NCBI RefSeq assembly: GCF_016756315.1
Contig: NZ_AP024235.1
Location: 1,612,001-1,676,000, forward strand
From: Alteromonas sp. KC3
GTDB taxonomy: Bacteria > Pseudomonadota > Gammaproteobacteria > Enterobacterales > Alteromonadaceae
Length of the DNA: 64,000 nt
Reading direction: 5' to 3'
Under the pieces are notes generated by a model. The model had not been told where the DNA came from. It did not search any database and saw nothing but the letters and a program-made list of their open reading frames with translations. Both the position numbers and the translations under genes were made by a program. Below, one piece after another: positions 19,049-26,717 of the stretch (position 1 is its first letter; the number at the start of each line of letters is the position of its first letter).

Positions 19049-22000
19049 TTAGGCTGCCTGTCGTAGTTGCGGCTCGGCAATATGAGGAGCTTGCTGGTGA
19101 TTAGTAGCCAGCTTTTCATAAAGTAGCGGTAACACGATTAGTGTAAAGAACGTACCAATCAGCATGCCCGCAACAAGTATGATACCGATGCTGTTTCGTG
19201 CCTCGGCCCCCGCACCTGTTACCAATACCAACGGGAAGTGACCTAATACAGTGGCGCCCGTTGTCATTAAAATGGGACGGAGTCGAGTAGCTGCAGCGTC
19301 TTTAACAGCATCAAGTTTACTTTTGCCCGTTAGCTGTAATTGATTGGCAAACTCAACAATTAAGATACCGTTTTTGGCTATAAGACCAATTAGCGTGACC
19401 AGACCAATTTGGCTGTAAATATTAATGGTTGTGAGTGACAAAAATGGCAGCATTAATGCGCCAGCAAGTGCTAGTGGTGCGCAACCAAGCAGAACAACAA
19501 GGGGATCTCTGAAGCTGTTAAACTGAATGGTTAGTAAGAAGTAAACAATGATCAGCGCAACGCCCAACACCCCTAACATGGTGTTGCCTTCCTTGCGCAA
19601 CTGCCTAGATTCTCCCGCGTAGTCTATTGAATAAGAGGGGGGGAGAATATCTACGGCGATAGATTCTATGGTGCTAAGCCCTTGCTCTTTGGTGATGTGA
19701 GGCAAGACACCTGCCAGTATTCTGAATGAACTTTGCTGGTTAAATGAGCCCAGAACGCGCGGGCTGGTAAAGGTGTCCAGAGAAGCAAATGACGAAACCG
19801 GTACGAGTGCACCTGAGTCAGTACGTACTTTCATATCAAGTACCAATTCAGGATTATAGCGACTGTCATCATTAACAATGGGAATTACTCGATATGCCTT
19901 TCCTTCCTTGTTGAAGTAATTAACAAAGTTGGTCGACATCAATACGCTGAGTTGGTCATTGACCTCTTGAACCGATAGGCCCAAATCGGCTAGTAGGGCT
20001 TTGTTAATTTTGAGTTCGGCCTGAGGTAAATCGATTTTTAAGTCGGTATTAACAAACAGGTAGTTACCCGAAGCGTTTGCTTGGCTGATAATTTTATCTG
20101 CATACTCTTTCATTGTGACAGGGTCGTCAGTAGTGCGAAATACTACTTCAACATCAAATTGCCCGGCGGTCGGCAGTGAGGCGGGTAATATGGGAAACAA
20201 GGTAAGCCCGGTTACGCTTCCTAATCGACCGTAAAGGTCGTAAATCATATCGTGAACGGAGTGCTCTCTTTCCTCAAATGGAGCGAGTTCAACACCACCA
20301 AACCCTGCTGATGCAGTAAGTATTTGCCACGTAAATTTTGCGCCCTCAGATGCGTTTAACACTTCAACGGTGTCATTCATTCTCTGTGAAGTATATTGCT
20401 GAGATGATTCTGGTGGGGCCTCTACCACTACATTGATGGCGCTTTGATCTTCTGTGGGCGCGAGTTCCTTTTGTGACAGCATATAAAAGGGGACGCTCAA
20501 CAACGAAAATACAATAGCAATTAAGGTAATTTGAGCACGCCAATTAAAGCAGTGAGCGAGTACGCGTTGATAGCCACGTTGTAAACTGTCGAAATAGCTA
20601 TTGACCTTTCTGGTAAACGGGCCTTCTTTGCCGCCTTCAGGGTTTACGTATGCACTCATAATAGGTGACAAGGTTACTGCAACTACACCGGAAATTAACA
20701 CGGCAATGGCTAAGGTGAACGCAAACTCTCTAAATAAGAAACCGGTAAGGCCCGTTAAAAATCCAATAGGCGCATAGACTGCGGCTAGGGTTAATGTCAT
20801 TGCGATCACGGGGATTAATAACTGTCGTGAACTAATCAGCGCTGCTTGAATTCGAGGTTTTCCCTCGCGCATGTGACGTGCGACGTTCTCAACCACAACA
20901 ATAGCGTCATCAACAACAAGGCCAACCGATAGAACAATTGCAAGGATGGTCAACAGGTTTAGTGAAAAACCAATTGCTGAGATGACAGCAATTGCGCCTA
21001 AAACAGAAATAGGAATAGTGACCAATGGTACCAATGCTGTTCGAAATGAGCCCATCATTAACAGAATTACAATTCCCACTAGCAGTACTGTCTCAATAAG
21101 GGTTGTAAATATCTCTTTGATGGAATCTCGCATGTAAAGCGTACCATCGTAGCCCGTAGTGATGTGCATTCCTTCAGGTAGTGTGGCGTTAACGGCATCA
21201 AGCTTTTTGTACAAGGCGTCACCAATATCTATTTCATTAGCGCCTGGCAGTGCCCAAACAGCAAGAAATACCGTTGTTCTGTCGTCTAAACGCGCGGTGA
21301 CTATACCCTCGGCTTCACCTAGCGTGACATCTGCGACATCGCTAAGCGTTAACTGGCTACCCGCATCGTCTCGTATGATCAATCTCTCAAAGTCTTCAAC
21401 AGACGCAAGGTTAGTATTAGCCATTAAATCAATGCGTTGCTGATTATTTTCGCTGTAGCCCAAGGTAGCTATCGTATTATTGGATTGTAGAGCACTGAAA
21501 ACTTCATTTGCACTCAACCCGTACACAGCTAATTTGTTGGGGTCTAGCAACACTCGCATTGCCGGATTACGACCACCTTCAAGTGTTACCTTTTGTACGC
21601 CATTGATATCGTTAAGTACCGGTACAACATTGCGGATTAGATAGTCACTGACTTCACTGCGAGTTTCATTGGTTGCTTCCACATCGAGATAAAACACGGC
21701 ATAAGGACTGTCTGCTCGAACAATATCGATAGCAGGATCCTCTGCACCAGTGGGAAGCTCGAATTTAATCTGATTAAGTTTCGTTGTCAGATCTGACAGT
21801 GCATCTGTAGTGTCATGATTAAGCTCTAGCCACGCGGTAACTTTGCTTAATCCTGCGGTTGTCACAGAATCAACGTAGTCAACACCCGGTACGGTTGAGG
21901 TAACACGTTCGATGGGCTCGGTTACATAGCCTTTAACCACTTCTGCAGACGCGCCGGTATAGACCGTATTGATAACCAGTGATGCACTTTTTATCTTGGG

Positions 22001-22135
22001 ATATTGTTGTACTGAAATTGTATTCGCGGCATTAAGCCCCGCTAATAAAATCAATATCGAAAGGACAATGGCAAGCACTGGTCGCGTTACAAAGGCGTCC
22101 ATTATTGAGGGCTTATTATCGTTGGGCATACTCAT
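19049..22135 (-). CDS. RND multidrug efflux pump, inner-membrane transporter (HAE1/AcrB type)
   Basis: A 1028-residue proton-driven exporter of the AcrB/MexB family. It has twelve membrane segments in two halves with two large periplasmic loops. The N-terminal FVTRPVLAIVLSILILLAGL and the proton-relay segment GLVVDDAIVVVENVARH (Asp-Asp) are present, as is the second-half GLIAKNGILIVEFAN with its lysine. It starts two bases after the membrane-fusion gene stop and shares an operon with it and a TetR gene. No outer-membrane TolC-type gene is in the window, so the channel must come from elsewhere. Substrates cannot be told from sequence. Confidence 0.94.
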   Translation of the reverse strand: MSMPNDNKPSIMDAFVTRPVLAIVLSILILLAGLNAANTISVQQYPKIKSASLVINTVYTGASAEVVKGYVTEPIERVTSTVPGVDYVDSVTTAGLSKVTAWLELNHDTTDALSDLTTKLNQIKFELPTGAEDPAIDIVRADSPYAVFYLDVEATNETRSEVSDYLIRNVVPVLNDINGVQKVTLEGGRNPAMRVLLDPNKLAVYGLSANEVFSALQSNNTIATLGYSENNQQRIDLMANTNLASVEDFERLIIRDDAGSQLTLSDVADVTLGEAEGIVTARLDDRTTVFLAVWALPGANEIDIGDALYKKLDAVNATLPEGMHITTGYDGTLYMRDSIKEIFTTLIETVLLVGIVILLMMGSFRTALVPLVTIPISVLGAIAVISAIGFSLNLLTILAIVLSVGLVVDDAIVVVENVARHMREGKPRIQAALISSRQLLIPVIAMTLTLAAVYAPIGFLTGLTGFLFREFAFTLAIAVLISGVVAVTLSPIMSAYVNPEGGKEGPFTRKVNSYFDSLQRGYQRVLAHCFNWRAQITLIAIVFSLLSVPFYMLSQKELAPTEDQSAINVVVEAPPESSQQYTSQRMNDTVEVLNASEGAKFTWQILTASAGFGGVELAPFEEREHSVHDMIYDLYGRLGSVTGLTLFPILPASLPTAGQFDVEVVFRTTDDPVTMKEYADKIISQANASGNYLFVNTDLKIDLPQAELKINKALLADLGLSVQEVNDQLSVLMSTNFVNYFNKEGKAYRVIPIVNDDSRYNPELVLDMKVRTDSGALVPVSSFASLDTFTSPRVLGSFNQQSSFRILAGVLPHITKEQGLSTIESIAVDILPPSYSIDYAGESRQLRKEGNTMLGVLGVALIIVYFLLTIQFNSFRDPLVVLLGCAPLALAGALMLPFLSLTTINIYSQIGLVTLIGLIAKNGILIVEFANQLQLTGKSKLDAVKDAAATRLRPILMTTGATVLGHFPLVLVTGAGAEARNSIGIILVAGMLIGTFFTLIVLPLLYEKLATNHQQAPHIAEPQLRQAA

Positions 22136-22137
22136 GG

Positions 22138-23235
22138 TTATTCTCCACTTTCGCTCTCGGCTTTGGTCGCTTGCGTGTAAACCAATAGGCCTTCTGAAAG
22201 TTTGAATGCGCCCTCTGTTGCAATAAACTCATTACCGGCAAGGCCGCTTAATATGACCTGACTGTCTTTTATTCTTTGACCAAGTTGCACTTTAATAGGG
22301 TGGGCACGCCAATCATTGTTGCTATCACGCTTTAACGCATAAACATAGTTGCCTGTGTGGTCGCGATAAATGGATGTGGTAGGCACAATAACATGCTTGC
22401 CCGGCGCGCCGATCACTGTAACGCTAACCATTTGATTGGGGCTTAGCGCATTATTGCTATTATCCAGAAGTGCTCGGTACACAATTTGTCGCGATGTACT
22501 GTTAACTGTCGGGGTTCTCGCAATAATTCTGGCAGTCAATGCAGTACTTGATTGGCCTATGGTCGACACGGTTATCATATCGCCAATGCTTGGCTGCAGC
22601 GCGGTTTGGGGCAAAGCAAAATCTATCCATATCTTATCGCTAGTGCCTACAATCTCGGTTATTTGCGTGTTAGCATCAAGCATCTGGCCAACCTGATAGT
22701 CTTCAAGCCCTACCATTCCGTCAAAAGTCGCTACAAGGGTTTTCTTTTGAATAACAGAAGAAAGATTTTCCACTTCCGCTTCTGCGATAGACTTATCGGC
22801 TTGTGCCATATCAACGTCATTTTGACTTGTGCGATTTTGGGCAAGTAGTGTGGCCTGCCGTTTAAACTGCGCTTCTGCTAACGCTAATCTTGCTTTCGCT
22901 GCCTTTAAGTTAGCGCGTTCAATCTGGCTATCTTGACGCAGCAGTATTTGTCCTTGTGTTACCTTATCGCCTGGCGCAAAACCAACGTAAATAATAGGGC
23001 CTGCATATTCTGTGGTTATCCGCAGCGATTTAGGCGCTTTTGCTTCACCGATGACCTCGTAGCTATTTTCAATTTCCATAATTTTTGCAAAGGCACTTTG
23101 TACACTTCCCGATGGTTCGGGGAACGATTCTCCAAAAGCAATGGCTGCCTGAATTTGTTGAAACTTCACAAACCCCAAAGAGGCAATCACAACAAAGATA
23201 AGCGCGATACTGATAAGCCAGCGTTTAATATTCAT
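22138..23235 (-). CDS. RND efflux membrane fusion protein (periplasmic adaptor)
   Basis: A 365-residue adaptor. A membrane anchor at residues 7-22 (ISIALIFVVIASLGF) precedes a lipoyl half-motif, a coiled-coil hairpin (AKARLALAEAQFKRQATLLAQN), the second lipoyl half (ATFDGMVGLEDYQVGQML) and beta-barrel and membrane-proximal domains. The ATG at 23235 is chosen because it starts directly before the anchor and lies 15 bases after the tetR stop; the frame is open further upstream but overlaps tetR. It links the inner-membrane pump to an outer-membrane channel. Confidence 0.92.
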   Translation of the reverse strand: MNIKRWLISIALIFVVIASLGFVKFQQIQAAIAFGESFPEPSGSVQSAFAKIMEIENSYEVIGEAKAPKSLRITTEYAGPIIYVGFAPGDKVTQGQILLRQDSQIERANLKAAKARLALAEAQFKRQATLLAQNRTSQNDVDMAQADKSIAEAEVENLSSVIQKKTLVATFDGMVGLEDYQVGQMLDANTQITEIVGTSDKIWIDFALPQTALQPSIGDMITVSTIGQSSTALTARIIARTPTVNSTSRQIVYRALLDNSNNALSPNQMVSVTVIGAPGKHVIVPTTSIYRDHTGNYVYALKRDSNNDWRAHPIKVQLGQRIKDSQVILSGLAGNEFIATEGAFKLSEGLLVYTQATKAESESGE

Positions 23236-23249
23236 AATAGTGGTCTCAA

Positions 23250-23975
23250 TTAGCGAAAATGTAATTCTGTAAGCAGATTCACGACGCGAGTTACAGCGTC
23301 TTGTGTGAGCGGGTGACGCCATGGGTAACTATTTATGAGGCGTATCATACTGCGAATAAGTGGGTCTGAAGGAGAAAGGGGCGCCATAATTGATGCTGTG
23401 CCCTCGACAATCTGTCGCGACTGTTGAACGCGTAATACTTGCTCGTAACCAACGTTCATTGCCCACCCACTAACGGTTATTTCTTCTATAAACTCTTCAA
23501 CATTAACCGCGTCTTTAAACTCGTCAGCCGTAATGCCCTCTGATAAACGCGCTTTAAACGTCTGCTCGCATCGCGCACCTGCATCTATCATTTTTTGAGT
23601 CCATTGCGCTGAAGCTTTTTGGATGACCGCATCATTGGTAGCAAAAGACTCGAGTTCATTAGCAAATGGGAAGCACTGCATTTTTTCTGGAGAGAGCAAG
23701 CAAATAGCAATGACTTTCTCAGGAGTAGTAAGAGCAAGATCAAAAACGCGTTGAAAGACGGAAGAAATATGAGAAAAAGATTGGTGTGCAAGCGCCATGA
23801 CAATATCTTCTTTACACTGAAAGTGTTTGTAGACAGAACCCATAGATAATTCTGCTTTTGCGGCAACGTTTGCCATTGTAAAGCTGGTAACAGAGGACGT
23901 CAGAATACATTCTATAGCAGCGTTTACTATTTTTACTTGTTGTTCTTCAACGCTAAATTTGGGGGCTGGTGCCAT
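23250..23975 (-). CDS. TetR-family regulator, first gene of the efflux operon
   Basis: A 241-residue repressor with the TetR helix-turn-helix at the N-terminus (IVNAAIECILTSSVTSFTMANVAAKAELSMGSVYKHFQCKEDI, residues about 16-58) and a divergent ligand-binding C-terminus. It is transcribed together with the adaptor and pump genes, so it probably represses its own operon. A large two-layer palindrome 65-105 bases upstream (24040-24080) is the probable operator. The inducing compound is unknown. Confidence 0.9.
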   Translation of the reverse strand: MAPAPKFSVEEQQVKIVNAAIECILTSSVTSFTMANVAAKAELSMGSVYKHFQCKEDIVMALAHQSFSHISSVFQRVFDLALTTPEKVIAICLLSPEKMQCFPFANELESFATNDAVIQKASAQWTQKMIDAGARCEQTFKARLSEGITADEFKDAVNVEEFIEEITVSGWAMNVGYEQVLRVQQSRQIVEGTASIMAPLSPSDPLIRSMIRLINSYPWRHPLTQDAVTRVVNLLTELHFR

Positions 23976-24039
23976 GACTAAATCACTTTTTGAACTAAAT
24001 AATGATAAGCATAGTCTTGTGACTTATGCCTTGAGATAC

Positions 24040-24080
24040 ACTTGAGTACCATTCGAATAATGTTCGAATGAAGTTCAAGT
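24040..24080. promoter_or_regulatory. Two-layer palindromic operator upstream of tetR-efflux operon
   Basis: Inner inverted repeat CATTCGAA (24050-24057) and TTCGAATG (24063-24070). An outer inverted repeat ACTTGA (24040-24045) and TCAAGT (24075-24080) has the same centre at 24060. The position, before a TetR gene, and the size suit a site for one or two TetR dimers. Confidence 0.75.
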
Positions 24081-24142
24081 ATAGTCCAAAAGTGTGTTTT
24101 GTCACCTAGTTTGTGGTGCTAAATGTATCGGTTTAGGTTTGC

Positions 24143-24742
24143 TTAATGGCTAGATTCAATACTAGAGGGCCATTGACCTTTAAGATCGAGCAGCACTTTG
24201 TCGATCATTGATTGGATCTTGTCAGTGTCTTCTTGCATCAGTGCAAATGCTCGTAGGCCGACAAACTGATTTTGTAACCAGTCTGCAGCGAGCTTAACTG
24301 GCGTATGTGCAGGCAGTTCCTCTTTATCTATCGCTGAGGCCACTACGTTCTCGAAACAGACCTTTGCATTCTCCATGCCCTCCAGTACGGCCTTTTTGGC
24401 CATCTCACCAATTAAGTCGAGTTCAGCGATAGATTTCACTAAAAGACATTGGCGCATATAGCGCTGCTCATTTGGATGAACAAGTGAATCTTCAAAAAAA
24501 GAGCGAAGCGCTTGAAGCGGCGAAGATGATTCAGCGACAGCATTAAGCTTTTGCTGGCTTACTTGCGCATACTTATCGACGACCAATTTGAAAAGGCCTT
24601 CTTTGCTTTGAAAACGCGCGTATATGCTGCCTGGTCTCATGTCCAAAGCTTGCTGAATATCACGCATTCCGGCTGCTTGGAAACCTCGTTTCCAAAAAAG
24701 AGCAGTAGCCTTTTCGATAATATCGTCTTGGTCATATTTCAT
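24143..24742 (-). CDS. TetR-family regulator, divergent from AhpD-like gene
   Basis: A 199-residue repressor with an N-terminal helix-turn-helix (IIEKATALFWKRGFQAAGMRDIQQALDMRPGSIYARFQSKEGLF, residues 8-51) and a helical C-terminal domain. It faces the carboxymuconolactone-decarboxylase-like gene across a 155-base region holding a perfect 20-base palindrome and a second 16-base one, so it probably represses that gene and itself. The outer arms of the operator before the neighbouring tetR (ACTTGA/TCAAGT) match this palindrome, so cross-regulation is possible. Confidence 0.9.
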   Translation of the reverse strand: MKYDQDDIIEKATALFWKRGFQAAGMRDIQQALDMRPGSIYARFQSKEGLFKLVVDKYAQVSQQKLNAVAESSSPLQALRSFFEDSLVHPNEQRYMRQCLLVKSIAELDLIGEMAKKAVLEGMENAKVCFENVVASAIDKEELPAHTPVKLAADWLQNQFVGLRAFALMQEDTDKIQSMIDKVLLDLKGQWPSSIESSH

Positions 24743-24768
24743 TGGCGCATACCTTATTCACGAAAGTT

Positions 24769-24784
24769 TTGAACATGTGTTCAA
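24769..24784. promoter_or_regulatory. Second TetR operator, beside the minus-strand tetR start
   Basis: TTGAACA-tg-TGTTCAA, 27 bases before the tetR start codon at 24742. The TTGAAC here could also be the -35 box of the tetR promoter (18 bases to TGAATA). Confidence 0.6.
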
Positions 24785-24789
24785 TTATT

Positions 24790-24809
24790 ACTTGAACGAT
24801 CGTTCAAGT
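24790..24809. promoter_or_regulatory. Perfect 20-base palindrome, main TetR operator
   Basis: ACTTGAACGATCGTTCAAGT is its own reverse complement. It lies over the -35 box of the promoter for the AhpD-like gene, so a bound repressor would block RNA polymerase. Confidence 0.85.
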
Positions 24810-24820
24810 AAACCTATTAT
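24792..24820 (+). promoter_or_regulatory. Promoter of the AhpD-like gene
   Basis: TTGAAC (24792-24797), exactly 17 bases, then TATTAT (24815-24820). The -35 box is inside the 20-base palindrome. Confidence 0.7.
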
Positions 24821-24897
24821 TGTCATCAGTACAGTATAGAAGAGTGGTGGTACATACCGGCATCTCGATTTTTTGTTCACATCGATAGGAGAGTGAC

Positions 24898-25449
24898 ATG
24901 AGCGATTTTACGTTACATAAAAAAGAAACAGCCCCTGAAGCAGCAAAGCCGCTACTTGATAATTCGCAGAAAGCGTTTGGCATGATTCCTAATTTGCATG
25001 CGGTAATGGCAGAGGCTCCAACGTTGCTAGAAGGCTATCAAGTACTTCATAAGCTTGCACAAGAAACGTCGTTTAACGCAGAAGAACTAACCGTTGTTTG
25101 GCAGGTGGTAAATGTAGAGCATGCTTGTCATTATTGCGTGCCTGCCCATACTGGCATTGCAAAAAGCATGAAGGTGCGCGATGACCTTATTGAAGAGCTT
25201 CGCAATGACGAAACCTTGTCTGATACAAAACTTAATACGCTAAAAGAAACTGTTCTTGCTGTAACGCGAGGGAGAGGACATATAGACCAAGCTCAATTGA
25301 GCGCATTTTATGATGCGGGCTATTCTCATCAACAGTTGCTAGAAATTATCCTTATTCTTGCACAGAAGGTAATGAGTAATTACACGAATCACCTGGCCGA
25401 TACGCCAGTGGATGAGCCGTTTAAAAAGTTCGATTGGTCACCGAAGTAA
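24898..25449 (+). CDS. Carboxymuconolactone decarboxylase / AhpD-like family protein
   Basis: A 183-residue helical protein. The redox motif CHYCVPAH (Cys77, Cys80, His84) is the CxxCxxxH of AhpD-type peroxidase adaptors, so a role in peroxide or electrophile defence is more likely than aromatic decarboxylation. The start is firm: TAGGAGAG lies just before the ATG. It is controlled, by inference, by the divergent TetR through the palindrome over its promoter. It stands alone and ends at a strong terminator. Confidence 0.88.
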   Translation: MSDFTLHKKETAPEAAKPLLDNSQKAFGMIPNLHAVMAEAPTLLEGYQVLHKLAQETSFNAEELTVVWQVVNVEHACHYCVPAHTGIAKSMKVRDDLIEELRNDETLSDTKLNTLKETVLAVTRGRGHIDQAQLSAFYDAGYSHQQLLEIILILAQKVMSNYTNHLADTPVDEPFKKFDWSPK

Positions 25450-25464
25450 GAAGTTTACTAAGTG

Positions 25465-25490
25465 AAAACGGAAGCCTAGCTTCCGTTTTT
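25465..25490. terminator. Bidirectional terminator overlapping the 3' end of the next gene
   Basis: AAAACGGAAGC-cta-GCTTCCGTTTTT. It serves the AhpD-like gene on the plus strand. On the minus strand the last codons and the TAG stop of the convergent gene (25476) fall inside the hairpin. Confidence 0.88.
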
Positions 25491-25913
25491 AGTAATTAGC
25501 TTTTTACCGCCAGTCTCTTCGATTTGTTTTTGTACCCAGCTTCTCGCCTGTGTTACATCTTCAAAGAATGCCAAGTTGTCACCGGCGTCTTGGTATATGC
25601 TGCCTAAATGATTTTTGGCAAAGTTTGGAGAGTCACATTCTCCAACAACCAATGCCGTGGCCACTCGACCGTTTTCGATATCTTGTTTGACTAATTCTAC
25701 TAGACGATTTTTTGCATCTGGAACATGAATAGGTTCACCGTAAATTACGATAACCACCCCCCAAGGTCCATCCGACAAATCTTGCAGAATAGTTTGTGCA
25801 GCCTGCTCGGAGCGTTTCACTGCTTCTAAATTCCAAGGCCCGCGGCCTTCTACCGTCATAATTCTTCCGTCACGGGTTACAGCGACTTCACCGTGAGGTA
25901 TAAACTGCGTCAC
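25476..25913 (-). CDS. Uncharacterised 145-residue protein (SpoIIAA-like size)
   Basis: A soluble alpha/beta protein of 145 residues that I do not recognise with confidence. The start MTQFIPHGEVAVTRDGRIMTVEGRGPW and the alternating pattern (GPWGVVIVIYG, then VATALVVGE) resemble the STAS/SpoIIAA-like proteins often seen in marine gammaproteobacteria, which is a guess. The start is GTG, with AAGGAG seven bases upstream. The 61-residue Cys-containing gene lies 16 bases before it on the same strand, so the two are probably co-transcribed. The stop codon is inside the terminator hairpin. Confidence 0.75.
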   Translation of the reverse strand: MTQFIPHGEVAVTRDGRIMTVEGRGPWNLEAVKRSEQAAQTILQDLSDGPWGVVIVIYGEPIHVPDAKNRLVELVKQDIENGRVATALVVGECDSPNFAKNHLGSIYQDAGDNLAFFEDVTQARSWVQKQIEETGGKKLITKNGS

Positions 25914-25929
25914 ACGATAGCTCCTTAGC

Positions 25930-26115
25930 TTACTGTGTCACCCAAGCTAGCTGTGAGCGTAATTCATTGACTGTATCTACAGTAACAATGTCCTCATAAC
26001 CTTTTTCTTGAAGCTGTTGCACTAGGTCTTCACAACTTGTGCATGCTGTGTGCTTTGCAATAGCGATTGCTTCAATGAAACAAGAAAGGTGAGAGGAAGA
26101 TTCGGTATTAATCAT
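25930..26115 (-). CDS. Uncharacterised 61-residue protein with CxxC
   Basis: A small protein (61 residues) of unknown function. It holds three cysteines, two of them as CTSC near residue 25, then a helix (EDLVQQLQEKGYEDIVTVDT) and a short C-terminus. There is no signal peptide. It is the first gene of a two-gene unit with the 145-residue protein and is divergent from the ribbon-helix-helix gene. The purine-rich AAGAAG before the ATG supports the start. The CxxC could bind metal or be redox active. Confidence 0.65.
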   Translation of the reverse strand: MINTESSSHLSCFIEAIAIAKHTACTSCEDLVQQLQEKGYEDIVTVDTVNELRSQLAWVTQ

Positions 26116-26229
26116 AAAGCGCTTCTTTTACTGCTTATTGGGTTTTCACTTTGTCGAATCGAAAAGACAATCTCATTACATGAGTGTTACTTTTTTATGA
26201 ATAGCGAAAACACAATACAAAATCAACAC

Positions 26230-26258
26230 TTGAAATGTATATACGTTGCATATATGTT
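26230..26258 (+). promoter_or_regulatory. Promoter of the ribbon-helix-helix gene, with GTATA repeats
   Basis: TTGAAA (26230-26235), 17 bases, TATGTT (26253-26258). GTATA-type motifs at 26237-26243, 26261-26266 and 26279-26283 lie in and after it and may be sites for the encoded regulator. Confidence 0.5.
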
Positions 26259-26299
26259 TTGTATACCGAATGGATGGTGTATAGCGCGTGGAGTGGTCA

Positions 26300-26479
26300 G
26301 TGCCTGATAAAAATAGCAAAAAGAAGAAAAAGAATAGTCAGATGATTATTCGCATCAATGATCAAGAACGCGCTGAGTTTATTTCGTTATGCGAAGATCT
26401 CGATACGTCAGCTGCACGTGAAGTACGCCGCTTTATTCGCGAGTTCATTGCTAAACACAATGAACAAAACACGCTGTAA
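26300..26479 (+). CDS. Small ribbon-helix-helix (Arc/MetJ-type) DNA-binding protein
   Basis: A 59-residue protein: a lysine-rich N-terminal arm (NSKKKKKNS), then a strand MIIRIND, helix ERAEFISLCEDL and helix AREVRRFIREFIAKH, the pattern of ribbon-helix-helix repressors. The GTG at 26300 is preferred over GTG 26288 because GGAG lies six bases before it. It may repress its own promoter, which carries repeated GTATA motifs. A very lysine-rich 36-residue gene follows 32 bases later. It does not look like an antitoxin of a recognisable toxin pair, since the follower has no toxin features. Confidence 0.72.
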   Translation: MPDKNSKKKKKNSQMIIRINDQERAEFISLCEDLDTSAAREVRRFIREFIAKHNEQNTL

Positions 26480-26511
26480 GTCAGCAAAACACTGAAAATA
26501 AGGATAGAACA

Positions 26512-26622
26512 ATGGCTAAAGTTAAAAAGCTTAAGAAAGAGATTAAAGTGACAAAAGCGAAAATTTCAAAGCAAGAAGGGAAGCTTAAGAAATTGAAAAA
26601 GAAATTAAAAAAGGCGAAATAG
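26512..26622 (+). CDS. 36-residue peptide, half lysine, predicted helix
   Basis: ATG at 26512 preceded by AAGGA. The product has 36 residues, 18 of them lysine, with leucine, isoleucine and valine spaced as in a helix (KKLKKEIKV, then KLKKLKKKLKKAK). It is strongly basic and would bind nucleic acid or ribosomes, or be attracted to membranes. No family is recognised. It shares a transcript with the ribbon-helix-helix gene and is followed by a good terminator, which supports it being a real gene end. Confidence 0.6.
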   Translation: MAKVKKLKKEIKVTKAKISKQEGKLKKLKKKLKKAK

Positions 26623-26683
26623 GCAGTCAATTTTTTCGGCTACCCCTTTATTGCCGAAACGACTTGAGCTTATTAGTTTTGAA

Positions 26684-26705
26684 GAGCGCGATGGGCGCTC
26701 TTTTT
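26684..26705 (+). terminator. Terminator after the ribbon-helix-helix / Lys-rich unit
   Basis: GAGCGC-gatgg-GCGCTC followed by TTTTT, about 60 bases after the stop of the lysine-rich gene. Confidence 0.85.
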
Positions 26706-26717
26706 ATTATCAATCTG

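Noticed and set aside
26300..26622. Toxin-antitoxin pair made of the ribbon-helix-helix gene and its follower
   Set aside because: The follower is a 36-residue lysine-rich peptide without toxin features, and no other toxin gene is adjacent.
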